10,863 bases of DNA from Candidatus Omnitrophota bacterium (GTDB lineage Bacteria; Omnitrophota; Gorgyraeia; Tantalellales; Tantalellaceae). The DNA is taken from positions 1 to 10,863 of the forward strand of contig JABMSC010000235.1 of assembly GCA_013204685.1 (NCBI GenBank). The letters are read 5' to 3'. The notes beneath the pieces were generated by a model. It searched no databases. It was not told where the DNA came from and was given only the letters and a program-made list of their open reading frames with translations. This document shows positions 5,656 through 10,863 of this stretch, piece after piece. The translations under genes were made by a program, and so were the position numbers. Position 1 is the stretch's first letter; the number at the start of each line of letters is the position of its first letter.

Positions 5656-6426
5656 ATGATAACTTTTCATAGAAGATCTACTACGTTACTTCTTCTGGCC
5701 TTTCTGGTTTTGTGGCTTTCGTCCTGTGCCGGACCGAAGCCTGTTCCCGGGCCTCCGGAGGTCGTTTCCGTGTACGATTATGCGGGGGTTCCTACAGGTA
5801 TGCGCCAGGGGTTATATCATTCTGTCGCGCCCGGGGAAACTATTTGGCGTATAGCCAAGATGTATGAGGTTGATGCAGAGACCATAAAAGAGGTGAACCG
5901 GATAAGCGATGTTAGAGAACTGGATATAGGCCACCGGCTATACATACCGGATGCCGCCGCAAGACGCCACGTTATTACGCTGTATCCTTCCAGGAAATGG
6001 AAATATATAATCATCCATCACAGCGCCACGGATTTCGGAAGTTCTGAAGAATTCAACAAAGCTCATTTGAAACGGGGCTGGCAGGGTATTGGGTATCATT
6101 TTGTCATAGACAACGGAACATGCGGAAAAGGAAACGGCCAGATAGAGACTTCGCCTCGCTGGACAAAACAGATGAGCGGTGCGCACTGCAAGGCTTCAGG
6201 CATGAATAATAACGGCATCGGGATATGCCTTGTGGGCAACTTCTCAGAGGATCCTGTTTCTTCAAGACAGATGAACTCGCTGGTGTATTTGACAAACACC
6301 CTCAGAAAAACCTACAAGATCCCCAAAAGAAATATAATCAGACATGGCAAGGTTAGAGGCGCAAACACCGAATGCCCCGGCAAACGTTTCCCCTGGAGGA
6401 CATTCTGGTCGCGCCTTGGCCGTTGA
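5656..6426 (+). CDS. LysM-containing N-acetylmuramoyl-L-alanine amidase lipoprotein (Amidase_2)
   Basis: The protein has 256 residues from the ATG at 5656. I prefer this start because GGGG at 5646-5649 gives ribosome-binding spacing; the in-frame ATG at 5644 has none. Numbering from the 5644 start, the signal peptide ends in the lipobox LSSC (Cys28), predicting an envelope lipoprotein. A LysM peptidoglycan-binding domain follows (about 57-102, with HSVAPGETIWRIAKMYEVD). The Amidase_2/PGRP domain covers about 118-258. Its expected zinc ligands are visible as IIIHHSAT (His125 or His126), HGKVRGANTEC with His234, and Cys244 before PGK. GYHFVIDNG (150-158) is the usual substrate-cleft strand. It should cut the amide bond between muramic acid and the stem peptide in wall turnover or cell separation. 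Confidence 0.93.
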   Translation: MITFHRRSTTLLLLAFLVLWLSSCAGPKPVPGPPEVVSVYDYAGVPTGMRQGLYHSVAPGETIWRIAKMYEVDAETIKEVNRISDVRELDIGHRLYIPDAAARRHVITLYPSRKWKYIIIHHSATDFGSSEEFNKAHLKRGWQGIGYHFVIDNGTCGKGNGQIETSPRWTKQMSGAHCKASGMNNNGIGICLVGNFSEDPVSSRQMNSLVYLTNTLRKTYKIPKRNIIRHGKVRGANTECPGKRFPWRTFWSRLGR

Positions 6427-6468
6427 CCTCATCACCCGCTCACGTCAAACATTCTAGCTACAATTCTC

Positions 6469-6496
6469 TTGACATTTTTTTTCAAAAGTATATTAT
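6469..6496 (+). promoter_or_regulatory. strong predicted sigma70-type promoter for the DUF134 cluster
   Basis: TTGACA at 6469-6474 is a perfect -35 and TATTAT at 6491-6496 matches five of six -10 positions, with a 16-nt spacer that is mostly A/T. Transcription would start near 6503, leaving a leader of about 77 nt packed with repeats. The preceding amidase gene ends at 6426, so this is a new transcription unit. Confidence 0.7.
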
Positions 6497-6510
6497 GTAA
6501 TAGCTTGATC

Positions 6511-6571
6511 ATTACGAGTATCTACCAATAATAACCACCCCGGTTATTACGAGTATATACTCATAAATGAG
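6511..6571. repeat. nested direct and inverted repeats in the DUF134 leader
   Basis: Two near-identical 15-mers, ATTACGAGTATCTAC (6511-6525) and ATTACGAGTATATAC (6546-6560), lie 35 bp apart. An 8-bp inverted repeat, TAATAACC (6529-6536) and GGTTATTA (6542-6549), has a 5-nt loop. GAGTATATACTC (6551-6562) is a perfect 12-bp palindrome. CTCAT (6560-6564) and ATGAG (6567-6571) can pair and would cover the start of the GAGGGTG ribosome binding site (6569-6575). All lie between the promoter and the ATG. They are likely operator or leader-control sites, possibly for the DUF134 protein itself (inference). Confidence 0.65.
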
Positions 6572-6579
6572 GGTGAATA

Positions 6580-6915
6580 ATGGCACTTAGAGGCAGACCG
6601 AGAAAAAAGAAGATCATTCATGAACAGCCGCGAATAGATCATTTCAGCCCGCGTGGACGGCCCGGGCGTCCGGATGAGACTACCGTGAGCATGGAAGAAT
6701 ACGAGGCAATACGCCTGCACGATTTTCTGGGTATGCAGCAAAAAGGGGCTGCTGACATGATGGGCATTTCACAGCAGTCCTTCAGCCGCATTGTCAGGGA
6801 AGGCCGCAGAAAAGTTGCCGACGCGATAGTGAATGCAAAGATAATACGTATTGGCGGCGGGAGTTTTATTAATAAAATGGCTATTGATATTGCCACTAAA
6901 CTAAAACGAAAGTAG
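6580..6915 (+). CDS. DUF134 (UPF0251) family predicted DNA-binding protein
   Basis: This 111-residue protein matches the DUF134/UPF0251 family from end to end. It opens with the basic stretch RGRPRKKK, then FSPRGRPGRP (22-31), the conserved VSMEEYEAIRLHDFLGM (36-52), and a helix-turn-helix of sigma-70 region 4 type (about 54-78) containing AADMMGISQQSFSRIVREGRRKVADAI. The final part is IIRIGGGSF (88-96) with a basic tail. Members are predicted transcription regulators with few experimental data. Many have Cys residues in the N-terminal segment that may bind a metal or cluster; this one has no cysteine at all. GAGGGTG at 6569-6575 is the ribosome binding site. It leads a three-gene unit with STAS and CDF genes, and the repeats upstream suggest autoregulation. 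Confidence 0.9.
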   Translation: MALRGRPRKKKIIHEQPRIDHFSPRGRPGRPDETTVSMEEYEAIRLHDFLGMQQKGAADMMGISQQSFSRIVREGRRKVADAIVNAKIIRIGGGSFINKMAIDIATKLKRK

Positions 6916-6919
6916 GACA

Positions 6920-7252
6920 ATGCATAAACAACCAAGACCAGGTTCTCACATTGCTTTCTCTGAAAAAACAAAAGGCACAACTTGTCTTCTGGAACTTGAG
7001 GGGAAAATCGACGACATGAGCAGTGAGGACGTCGAAGAAAAAATGGAACAGTTATTGTCAGGCGAATTTAAAAAGATAGTTCTGGATCTTAGCCGCGTAG
7101 AGTACATCTCAAGCGCAGGTATACGGGTACTTATTATCGCGTATAAGAAATCTATCAAGTCTGAGAAAAAAGTTCTGATAGAACAAATGTCCGGAAGAGT
7201 GAGGGCCATACTTGAAACTGTAGGTATCTTGCCTCTCTTCTCCGCTAAATAA
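6920..7252 (+). CDS. STAS-domain protein, anti-anti-sigma factor (SpoIIAA/RsbV) type
   Basis: This 110-residue protein is a single STAS domain (about 9-108). The signature loop is IVLDLSRVEYISSAGIRVLI (53-72). Ser65, just before A-G, aligns with the Ser that partner anti-sigma kinases phosphorylate in SpoIIAA. Such proteins release sigma factors or other partners by binding an anti-sigma kinase when unphosphorylated. No partner kinase or phosphatase gene lies in the window, so the target is unknown. The start codon is 4 nt after the DUF134 stop, with a weak TAGGA-type ribosome binding site overlapping that stop, which suggests co-translation with DUF134. Confidence 0.92.
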   Translation: MHKQPRPGSHIAFSEKTKGTTCLLELEGKIDDMSSEDVEEKMEQLLSGEFKKIVLDLSRVEYISSAGIRVLIIAYKKSIKSEKKVLIEQMSGRVRAILETVGILPLFSAK

Positions 7253-7263
7253 AGGTACTTTAG

Positions 7264-8208
7264 ATGGTCGCGAAACGCGAACAGTATATGATAAGAGCAA
7301 CTCTGGTAAGCCTTTTTTGCAACATCGCTCTTGTTGTAATAAAGAGTGCAGCCCTTGTCGCTGTAAATTCTTTGGCAATTGCCGTGGACTTAGGGATATC
7401 TTTCGTCGGCCTTACAGTCTCAATAATACTTTATTATTCAGTTAAGCTGGCAAACAAACCTGCGGATATTTTTCATAATTTTGGATATGGAAAGGTAGAA
7501 CATGTTTGTGAAGCACTTGAAGCTGTTGTCCTGATCGGTATAGCCATCGCGATGAGCTTCACTGCAGCGTCTCACCTTTTAAGCCCGAGACATATAGATC
7601 TCCCCTGGATAGGGTTTTTCTCATCACTCATAAATGTAACAATAAATTTTGGCGGGGCATATTACATTTTTAAAATGGCGAAAAAAAGTGGATCACCTGC
7701 AATTCGCGCCGAAGGCATACATTACAGGATGGAAGGATACATATCGAGCATAGTCGGAGTCTCTTTTGTGCTCTTTATGCTCTTCAGGAATTCAGCAGCA
7801 CTTGCGCCCTTAGCACCTTACATAGATCCCGCAACAGCCATTTTAGTCAGCATTATTCTTGTTGTTCCGTCGTACAAGCTCGCAAGATCCTCATTTTTCA
7901 ATCTTTTAGATGCCTCGGTAGAGGAAGACAGTCAAATGGAGATTTTGAAACCATTAACCAAGCACATAAATGAATACTGTGAGTTTAAAAACTTAAGAAC
8001 GCGCGTATCCGGAAGAAAAAAATTCATTGATTTCAAGGTAACTGTCCCGGAAGAGATACCCTTTATAAGAGGGCATGAGATAGCCACACTTCTGGAAAAA
8101 GAGATAATGCAGGCAATCCCTAACTGTGAAGTTGCGGTCATGATGGAGCCCTGCAAGAGGGACTGCGAAGCGATAAAAGATAATAAACCCTGTCCTTATC
8201 TGTATTGA
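7264..8208 (+). CDS. cation diffusion facilitator (CDF) family transporter homologue, TM2 site degenerate
   Basis: This 314-residue protein has CDF architecture: about six transmembrane helices (roughly 12-32, 36-58, 82-104, 113-136, 158-174, 188-205), the family motif HNFGYGKVEH (71-80), the DPATAI segment before the last helix (188-193), LLDASVEE (214-221), and a cytoplasmic C-terminal domain (about 215-295). CDF proteins normally export Zn2+, Mn2+, Fe2+ or Co2+ by proton exchange. In TM2 the usual pattern A-D-A-x-H-S-x-x-D reads VDLGISFVG, so His becomes Ile45 and Asp becomes Gly49. TM5 keeps H153-x-x-x-E157, with Glu for the usual Asp. The tail has Cys297, Cys301 and Cys310. It follows the STAS gene by 11 nt. 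The family is sure, but transport activity is doubtful. Confidence 0.9.
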   Translation: MVAKREQYMIRATLVSLFCNIALVVIKSAALVAVNSLAIAVDLGISFVGLTVSIILYYSVKLANKPADIFHNFGYGKVEHVCEALEAVVLIGIAIAMSFTAASHLLSPRHIDLPWIGFFSSLINVTINFGGAYYIFKMAKKSGSPAIRAEGIHYRMEGYISSIVGVSFVLFMLFRNSAALAPLAPYIDPATAILVSIILVVPSYKLARSSFFNLLDASVEEDSQMEILKPLTKHINEYCEFKNLRTRVSGRKKFIDFKVTVPEEIPFIRGHEIATLLEKEIMQAIPNCEVAVMMEPCKRDCEAIKDNKPCPYLY

Positions 8209-8352
8209 TTCCCCAAAGCCTGCCAGGATGGGAGAAAAAATTGACGACAAAAAATCACCATATTTGTTTTCAAGAGCAGTCTACTGGGACTGGGATGATG
8301 GAGCTATATCCAGTGGGTTTTGATTATGAATAAACGAGTAAAGGAGTGAGGG

Positions 8353-9396
8353 ATGAAAAAAGCATTAATAACAGGCGTAACCGGGCAAGATGGTTCATAT
8401 TTAGCGGAATTCTTGTTATCCAAGGGTTATGAAGTTCACGGGATAATAAGAAGGTCTTCAACCTTTAATACCCAAAGAATAGACCATATTTATGTTGACC
8501 CGCACAAGAAGGGAGTTAAACTTCTCTTGCATTATGGGGATCTTTCCGCCTTTGAGCAGATGTCGAACATTGTTAACAATGTGAGGCCCGATGAGATTTA
8601 TCACTTGGGAGCTCAGAGTCACGTAAGAGTTAGCTTTAATATGCCGGAGTATACCGGTAATACAACAGGCCTTGGAACAACAAGAATGCTTGAGATGATA
8701 AGAATAAGCAGAAAGAACATCAAATTCTATCAGGCATCTTCAAGTGAAATGTTCGGTAAAGCCAAAGCGCCACAGAAAGAGACAACGCCTCTCGAGCCAA
8801 GAAGTCCTTATGCAGCTGCGAAGTTATACGCCTACTGGATGGCCAGGAACTACAGAGAAGGATATAGCATGTTCGCAAGTAACGGTATTCTTTTTAATCA
8901 TGAATCTCCCCGGCGCGGCGAGACGTTTCTTACAAGGAAAGTCACCATGGCAGTTGCGCGCATAGTTGCGGGAACTCAGAAGAACTTATACCTTGGGAAC
9001 ATGGATGCTTACAGAGACTGGGGGTATGCTCCGGAATATGTGGAACTTATGTGGAAGATGCTTAAGGAGAAGAACCCCGGCGATTACGTTGTAGGAACAG
9101 GCAAGTGTATTACGGTAAGGGAATTTGTGCGCCAGGCGTTCAGGTATGCGGGGCTGAATTATAAAAATTACGTGAAAACGGACGAGAACTACTTAAGGCC
9201 GACGGATGTTCCGAAGCTAAGAGCGGATACAACAAAGGCTCGGAAGGAATTAAAATGGAAACCAAAGGTTATGGTGGAAGATCTGATAAAAATAATGGTC
9301 GATGCTGATATGAGAGCGATCGGGCTGGATCCGGTTGGCGAAGGCGACAAGATCGTTAGACAGAAGTTCCCGAGGAGATGGTGGAAGGTGGATTAG
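8353..9396 (+). CDS. gmd: GDP-mannose 4,6-dehydratase
   Basis: This 347-residue enzyme is the first step of GDP-L-fucose synthesis, converting GDP-mannose to GDP-4-keto-6-deoxymannose with bound NADP. It is an extended short-chain dehydrogenase with the nucleotide motif GVTGQDGSYL (8-17), the NADP-contacting IIRRSS (31-36), HLGAQSHVRVSF (84-95), ASSSEMFG (128-135, with Ser where Thr is more common, and Glu132), the catalytic Tyr153-x-x-x-Lys157 in SPYAAAK, NHESPRRGETFLTRK (182-196) and RDWGYA (221-226). Length is normal and all active-site elements are present. AAGGAG at 8341-8346 sets the start. The 144-nt gap upstream has a lone TTGACG (8241-8246) without a convincing -10. Its product feeds Fcl or other GDP-6-deoxyhexose enzymes. 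Confidence 0.97.
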   Translation: MKKALITGVTGQDGSYLAEFLLSKGYEVHGIIRRSSTFNTQRIDHIYVDPHKKGVKLLLHYGDLSAFEQMSNIVNNVRPDEIYHLGAQSHVRVSFNMPEYTGNTTGLGTTRMLEMIRISRKNIKFYQASSSEMFGKAKAPQKETTPLEPRSPYAAAKLYAYWMARNYREGYSMFASNGILFNHESPRRGETFLTRKVTMAVARIVAGTQKNLYLGNMDAYRDWGYAPEYVELMWKMLKEKNPGDYVVGTGKCITVREFVRQAFRYAGLNYKNYVKTDENYLRPTDVPKLRADTTKARKELKWKPKVMVEDLIKIMVDADMRAIGLDPVGEGDKIVRQKFPRRWWKVD

Positions 9397-9446
9397 GGTG
9401 TGTCTTATAGGTGGTAGGTAGCAGGGAAGGGGTGGCAACCTCCTTA

Positions 9447-9489
9447 CGTCATTTAGGGGAGCCAGCCGTAGGCTGATGACGAAGCAATC
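9447..9489. repeat. RPE-like palindromic intergenic repeat
   Basis: This block in the 117-nt gap between gmd and fcl starts CGTCATT and ends GACGAAGCAATC. These are the ends of a short interspersed repeat family (CGTCATTGCGAG...GACGAAGCAATC) that I recall from Rickettsia palindromic elements and many other genomes. CGTCAT (9447-9452) pairs with ATGACG (9476-9481), and CAGCC (9463-9467) with GGCTG (9471-9475) around a 3-nt loop, leaving a 10-nt bulge on the left side. The centre differs from the usual form. The hairpin is seen directly; membership in that family is from memory. Confidence 0.55.
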
Positions 9490-9513
9490 TTAATAAATAC
9501 TAAAGGAGAAAGA

Positions 9514-10458
9514 ATGAGTTTTTGGAAAAATAAACGAGTAACAGTAACTGGTGGAGCGGGATTTCTGGGGTCATATATCCTGGGAAAACTTGAAGAAAGA
9601 GGCTGCAAGGATGTTTTTGTTCCGCTCATCGAGGAATATGATTTTGTGAAGCTGGAAGACATAAAAAGAATGTACGATGACGCAAAACCCGATATCGTGA
9701 TTCACCTGGCGGCAAAGGTAGGGGGTATTGGCGCCAACCGGGAAAAGCCAGGCGAATTTTTCTATAACAATCTTATGATGGGAGTTCAGCTCATGGAAGT
9801 GGGCCGGCAGGTTGGACTTGAAAAGTTCATGGCCCTGGGAACAATTTGCTGTTACCCGAAGTTTACGCCCGTTCCTTTTAAGGAAAAGGACCTGTGGGAC
9901 GGTTATCCCGAGGAGACCAACGCACCTTATGGCCTGGCAAAAAAGATGCTTCTTGTTCAGTCCCGGAGTTATCGCGAGCAATACGGATTTAATTCTATTT
10001 ACCTGATGCCGGTCAATCTGTACGGCCCGCGGGATAATTTTGACCCGGCTTCATCACATGTAATACCAGCCCTAATAAAGAAATGCTTTGATGCAATCGA
10101 TGAAGGTAAGGACGAGATAGTTGTTTGGGGAACCGGCAGACCTACAAGGGAATTCCTGTATGCTGAAGATGCCGCGGAAGGAATACTCCTGGCGACGGAA
10201 AAATACAATAAAAGCGATCCGGTTAATCTGGGGGCGGGATTTGAGATATCCATAAAGGATCTTGCAGAACTTATCGTTAAATTAACAGGTTTTGAGGGAC
10301 AGCTGGTATGGGATTCTTCAGAACCCGACGGTCAGCCGAGAAGGCGACTTGATACAATGAAGGCGGAAAAGGAATTTGGGTTTAAGGCTAAGATGCCTTT
10401 CGAAGAGGGTTTGAAGAGAACAATTGAGCGGTATAGAGAATCTAGACTTCAGAGCTGA
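9514..10458 (+). CDS. fcl: GDP-L-fucose synthase
   Basis: This 314-residue protein is the epimerase-reductase that turns GDP-4-keto-6-deoxymannose into GDP-L-fucose with NADPH, completing the path begun by Gmd. Motifs are the Rossmann GGAGFLGS (13-20), HLAAKVGGIGANR (64-76), LGTICCYP (108-115), the catalytic Tyr139-x-x-x-Lys143 in APYGLAKK, PVNLYGPRDNFDP (166-178), SSHVIPALIKK (180-190, with the expected acid-base His182) and GTGRPTREFLY (206-216). The catalytic Ser equivalent is Thr110, as in many bacterial Fcl proteins, and Cys112 aligns with the second active-site Cys. AAAGGAG at 9502-9508 supports the start. The product would be used for fucose-containing lipopolysaccharide or capsule. 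An ORF6N relic on the opposite strand begins a few bases after its stop. Confidence 0.97.
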   Translation: MSFWKNKRVTVTGGAGFLGSYILGKLEERGCKDVFVPLIEEYDFVKLEDIKRMYDDAKPDIVIHLAAKVGGIGANREKPGEFFYNNLMMGVQLMEVGRQVGLEKFMALGTICCYPKFTPVPFKEKDLWDGYPEETNAPYGLAKKMLLVQSRSYREQYGFNSIYLMPVNLYGPRDNFDPASSHVIPALIKKCFDAIDEGKDEIVVWGTGRPTREFLYAEDAAEGILLATEKYNKSDPVNLGAGFEISIKDLAELIVKLTGFEGQLVWDSSEPDGQPRRRLDTMKAEKEFGFKAKMPFEEGLKRTIERYRESRLQS

Positions 10459-10464
10459 GAGGTG

Positions 10465-10698
10465 AAACTGCCCATCATACTTTTTCTCCATCTGTGAAAT
10501 TTTGCGTCTTAAACTTTCATACGTTAAGGACATTCTCTTTAAACTGACGAATGCTCTCATGATGGCTATATTAGATAATATGGCCCTCTCACTATTAAGA
10601 ACACTAGAAAGCATCGCGACTCCTTGTTCAGTGAAAGCCCGGACTAAATACCTTCGTCCGCCCCAACTTGAGGTCGCAATTTGCGACCTCCAATCTAT
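10465..10698 (-). pseudogene. ORF6N-domain gene relic, truncated at both ends
   Basis: Read on the minus strand, codons from 10698 down to 10465 give a continuous 78-residue stretch that matches the middle and end of ORF6N-domain (KilA-N related, phage-type) proteins: RSQIATSSWGGRRY, then AFTEQGVAMLSSVLNSERAI, NIAIMRAFVSLKRM and a coiled-coil-like EKKYDGQF. The usual N-terminal half of about 70 residues is missing. An in-frame TAA at 10699-10701 precedes it, and the two other minus frames upstream show no ORF6N sequence. Similarity stops at about 10465, although the frame runs on into the end of fcl. An internal ATG at 10614 makes a 98-codon frame, but this would encode only a fragment. I read it as a decayed insertion. 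The match is by recognised motifs. Confidence 0.75.
10670..10690. repeat. perfect palindrome inside the ORF6N relic
   Basis: GAGGTCGCAA (10670-10679) and TTGCGACCTC (10681-10690) are exact reverse complements around one central base. On the minus strand this segment encodes the R-S-Q-I-A-T-S part of the ORF6N relic, whose codons tend to form such a palindrome. It may therefore be a by-product of coding or a recombination hotspot. The point where ORF6N similarity begins (10698) is 8 bases from its edge. Confidence 0.7.
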
Positions 10699-10733
10699 TT
10701 ATTATTACCCCCATATAGAGGTTGTTTGAGGCC

Positions 10734-10766
10734 ACAACTTATGGAACGCTAGTGAACATAAGTTGT
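10734..10766. repeat. 10-bp inverted repeat with 13-nt loop
   Basis: ACAACTTATG (10734-10743) and CATAAGTTGT (10757-10766) pair exactly across a 13-nt loop. It lies in the non-coding right end of the window. There is no T-run on either side, so a terminator role is unlikely. It could be a recombination or insertion-related palindrome next to the ORF6N relic; function unknown. Confidence 0.6.
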
Positions 10767-10793
10767 TAAGCCGAAAATAATCCGACGCAATAA

Positions 10794-10814
10794 AACGTTT
10801 CCAACAGAAACGTT
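10794..10814. repeat. 7-bp inverted repeat
   Basis: AACGTTT (10794-10800) and AAACGTT (10808-10814) pair across the 7-nt loop CCAACAG. Each arm contains the self-complementary core AACGTT. It is the second hairpin in the last 165 nt of the window, a stretch in which all reading frames are short. Confidence 0.5.
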
Positions 10815-10863
10815 AAGTAATTTAGTCGGTAAAGCCTACGTCTTAAGCTCTATTTTTGTTTAG

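Larger units (their letters stand above)
10699..10863. other. non-coding right end, no gene recognised
   Basis: This stretch has no reading frame I can support on either strand. Translating all three minus-strand frames gives no missing N-terminus for the ORF6N relic. Apart from the two inverted repeats listed separately I see no tRNA, promoter or insertion-sequence end. It may be worn-down mobile DNA or the leader of a gene beyond the window. Confidence 0.5.

Noticed and set aside
8241..8270. Promoter for gmd from TTGACG at 8241
   Set aside because: No acceptable -10 hexamer is found at 15-19 nt spacing; only weak AT-rich matches at wrong distance.
10502..10729. Plus-strand frame of 75 codons after fcl
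   Set aside because: It is the antisense of the ORF6N relic and shows no ribosome binding site or known domain.
10734..10771. Integron attC site
   Set aside because: One GTTRRRY end (GTTAAGC) and a stem are present, but the opposite RYYYAAC end and the unpaired extrahelical bases are not evident, and there is no integrase in view.
10734..10814. Rho-independent terminators for fcl or the relic
   Set aside because: The hairpins are over 270 nt from the fcl stop and have no T-run after either arm on either strand.

Overview
The window looks like a bacterial chromosome segment. All intact genes lie on the + strand with short gaps, and there are no rRNA, tRNA, CRISPR or transposase genes. My best guess for the source is an uncultured diderm of the Candidatus Omnitrophota (OP3) type. 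This rests on the tatA-tatC pair, an RlpA-like protein, a LysM-amidase lipoprotein, a Trp-repeat beta protein that I recall only from such genomes, and scattered ORF6N-type and RPE-like repeats. It is recognition from memory, not a database result.

Layout. (1) 59-1786: a compact set of an HD-domain nucleotidase-like protein, a SpoU/TrmH RNA 2'-O-methyltransferase and CutA. (2) 1834-3256: an unrecognised beta-repeat protein of 327 residues and a YjbQ (UPF0047) protein. (3) 3367-4997: behind an extended -10 promoter, a BON-like acidic protein, a 77-residue membrane protein, tatA and tatC; tatA and tatC overlap by 4 nt. (4) 5139-6426: two envelope proteins, a short RlpA-like double-psi beta-barrel protein and a LysM-Amidase_2 lipoprotein, each with its own promoter-like sequence. 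(5) 6580-8208: a DUF134 DNA-binding protein with a strong sigma70-type promoter and a repeat-rich leader, a STAS protein and a cation diffusion facilitator homologue. (6) 8353-10458: gmd and fcl, which convert GDP-mannose to GDP-L-fucose and probably open a surface-polysaccharide region. (7) 10459-10863: no intact gene; a minus-strand relic of an ORF6N-domain gene and several perfect inverted repeats.

Functional themes are RNA and nucleotide housekeeping, protein export and cell-wall remodelling, and nucleotide-sugar synthesis for surface glycans. I found no convincing new defence or mobile system. The observations most worth checking are the loss of both TM2 metal ligands in the CDF homologue, the repeat-rich leader of the DUF134 gene, the ORF6N relic abutting fcl, the Trp-periodic protein with an outer-membrane-like C-terminal Phe but no signal peptide, and substitutions at expected catalytic positions in the HD and RlpA proteins.
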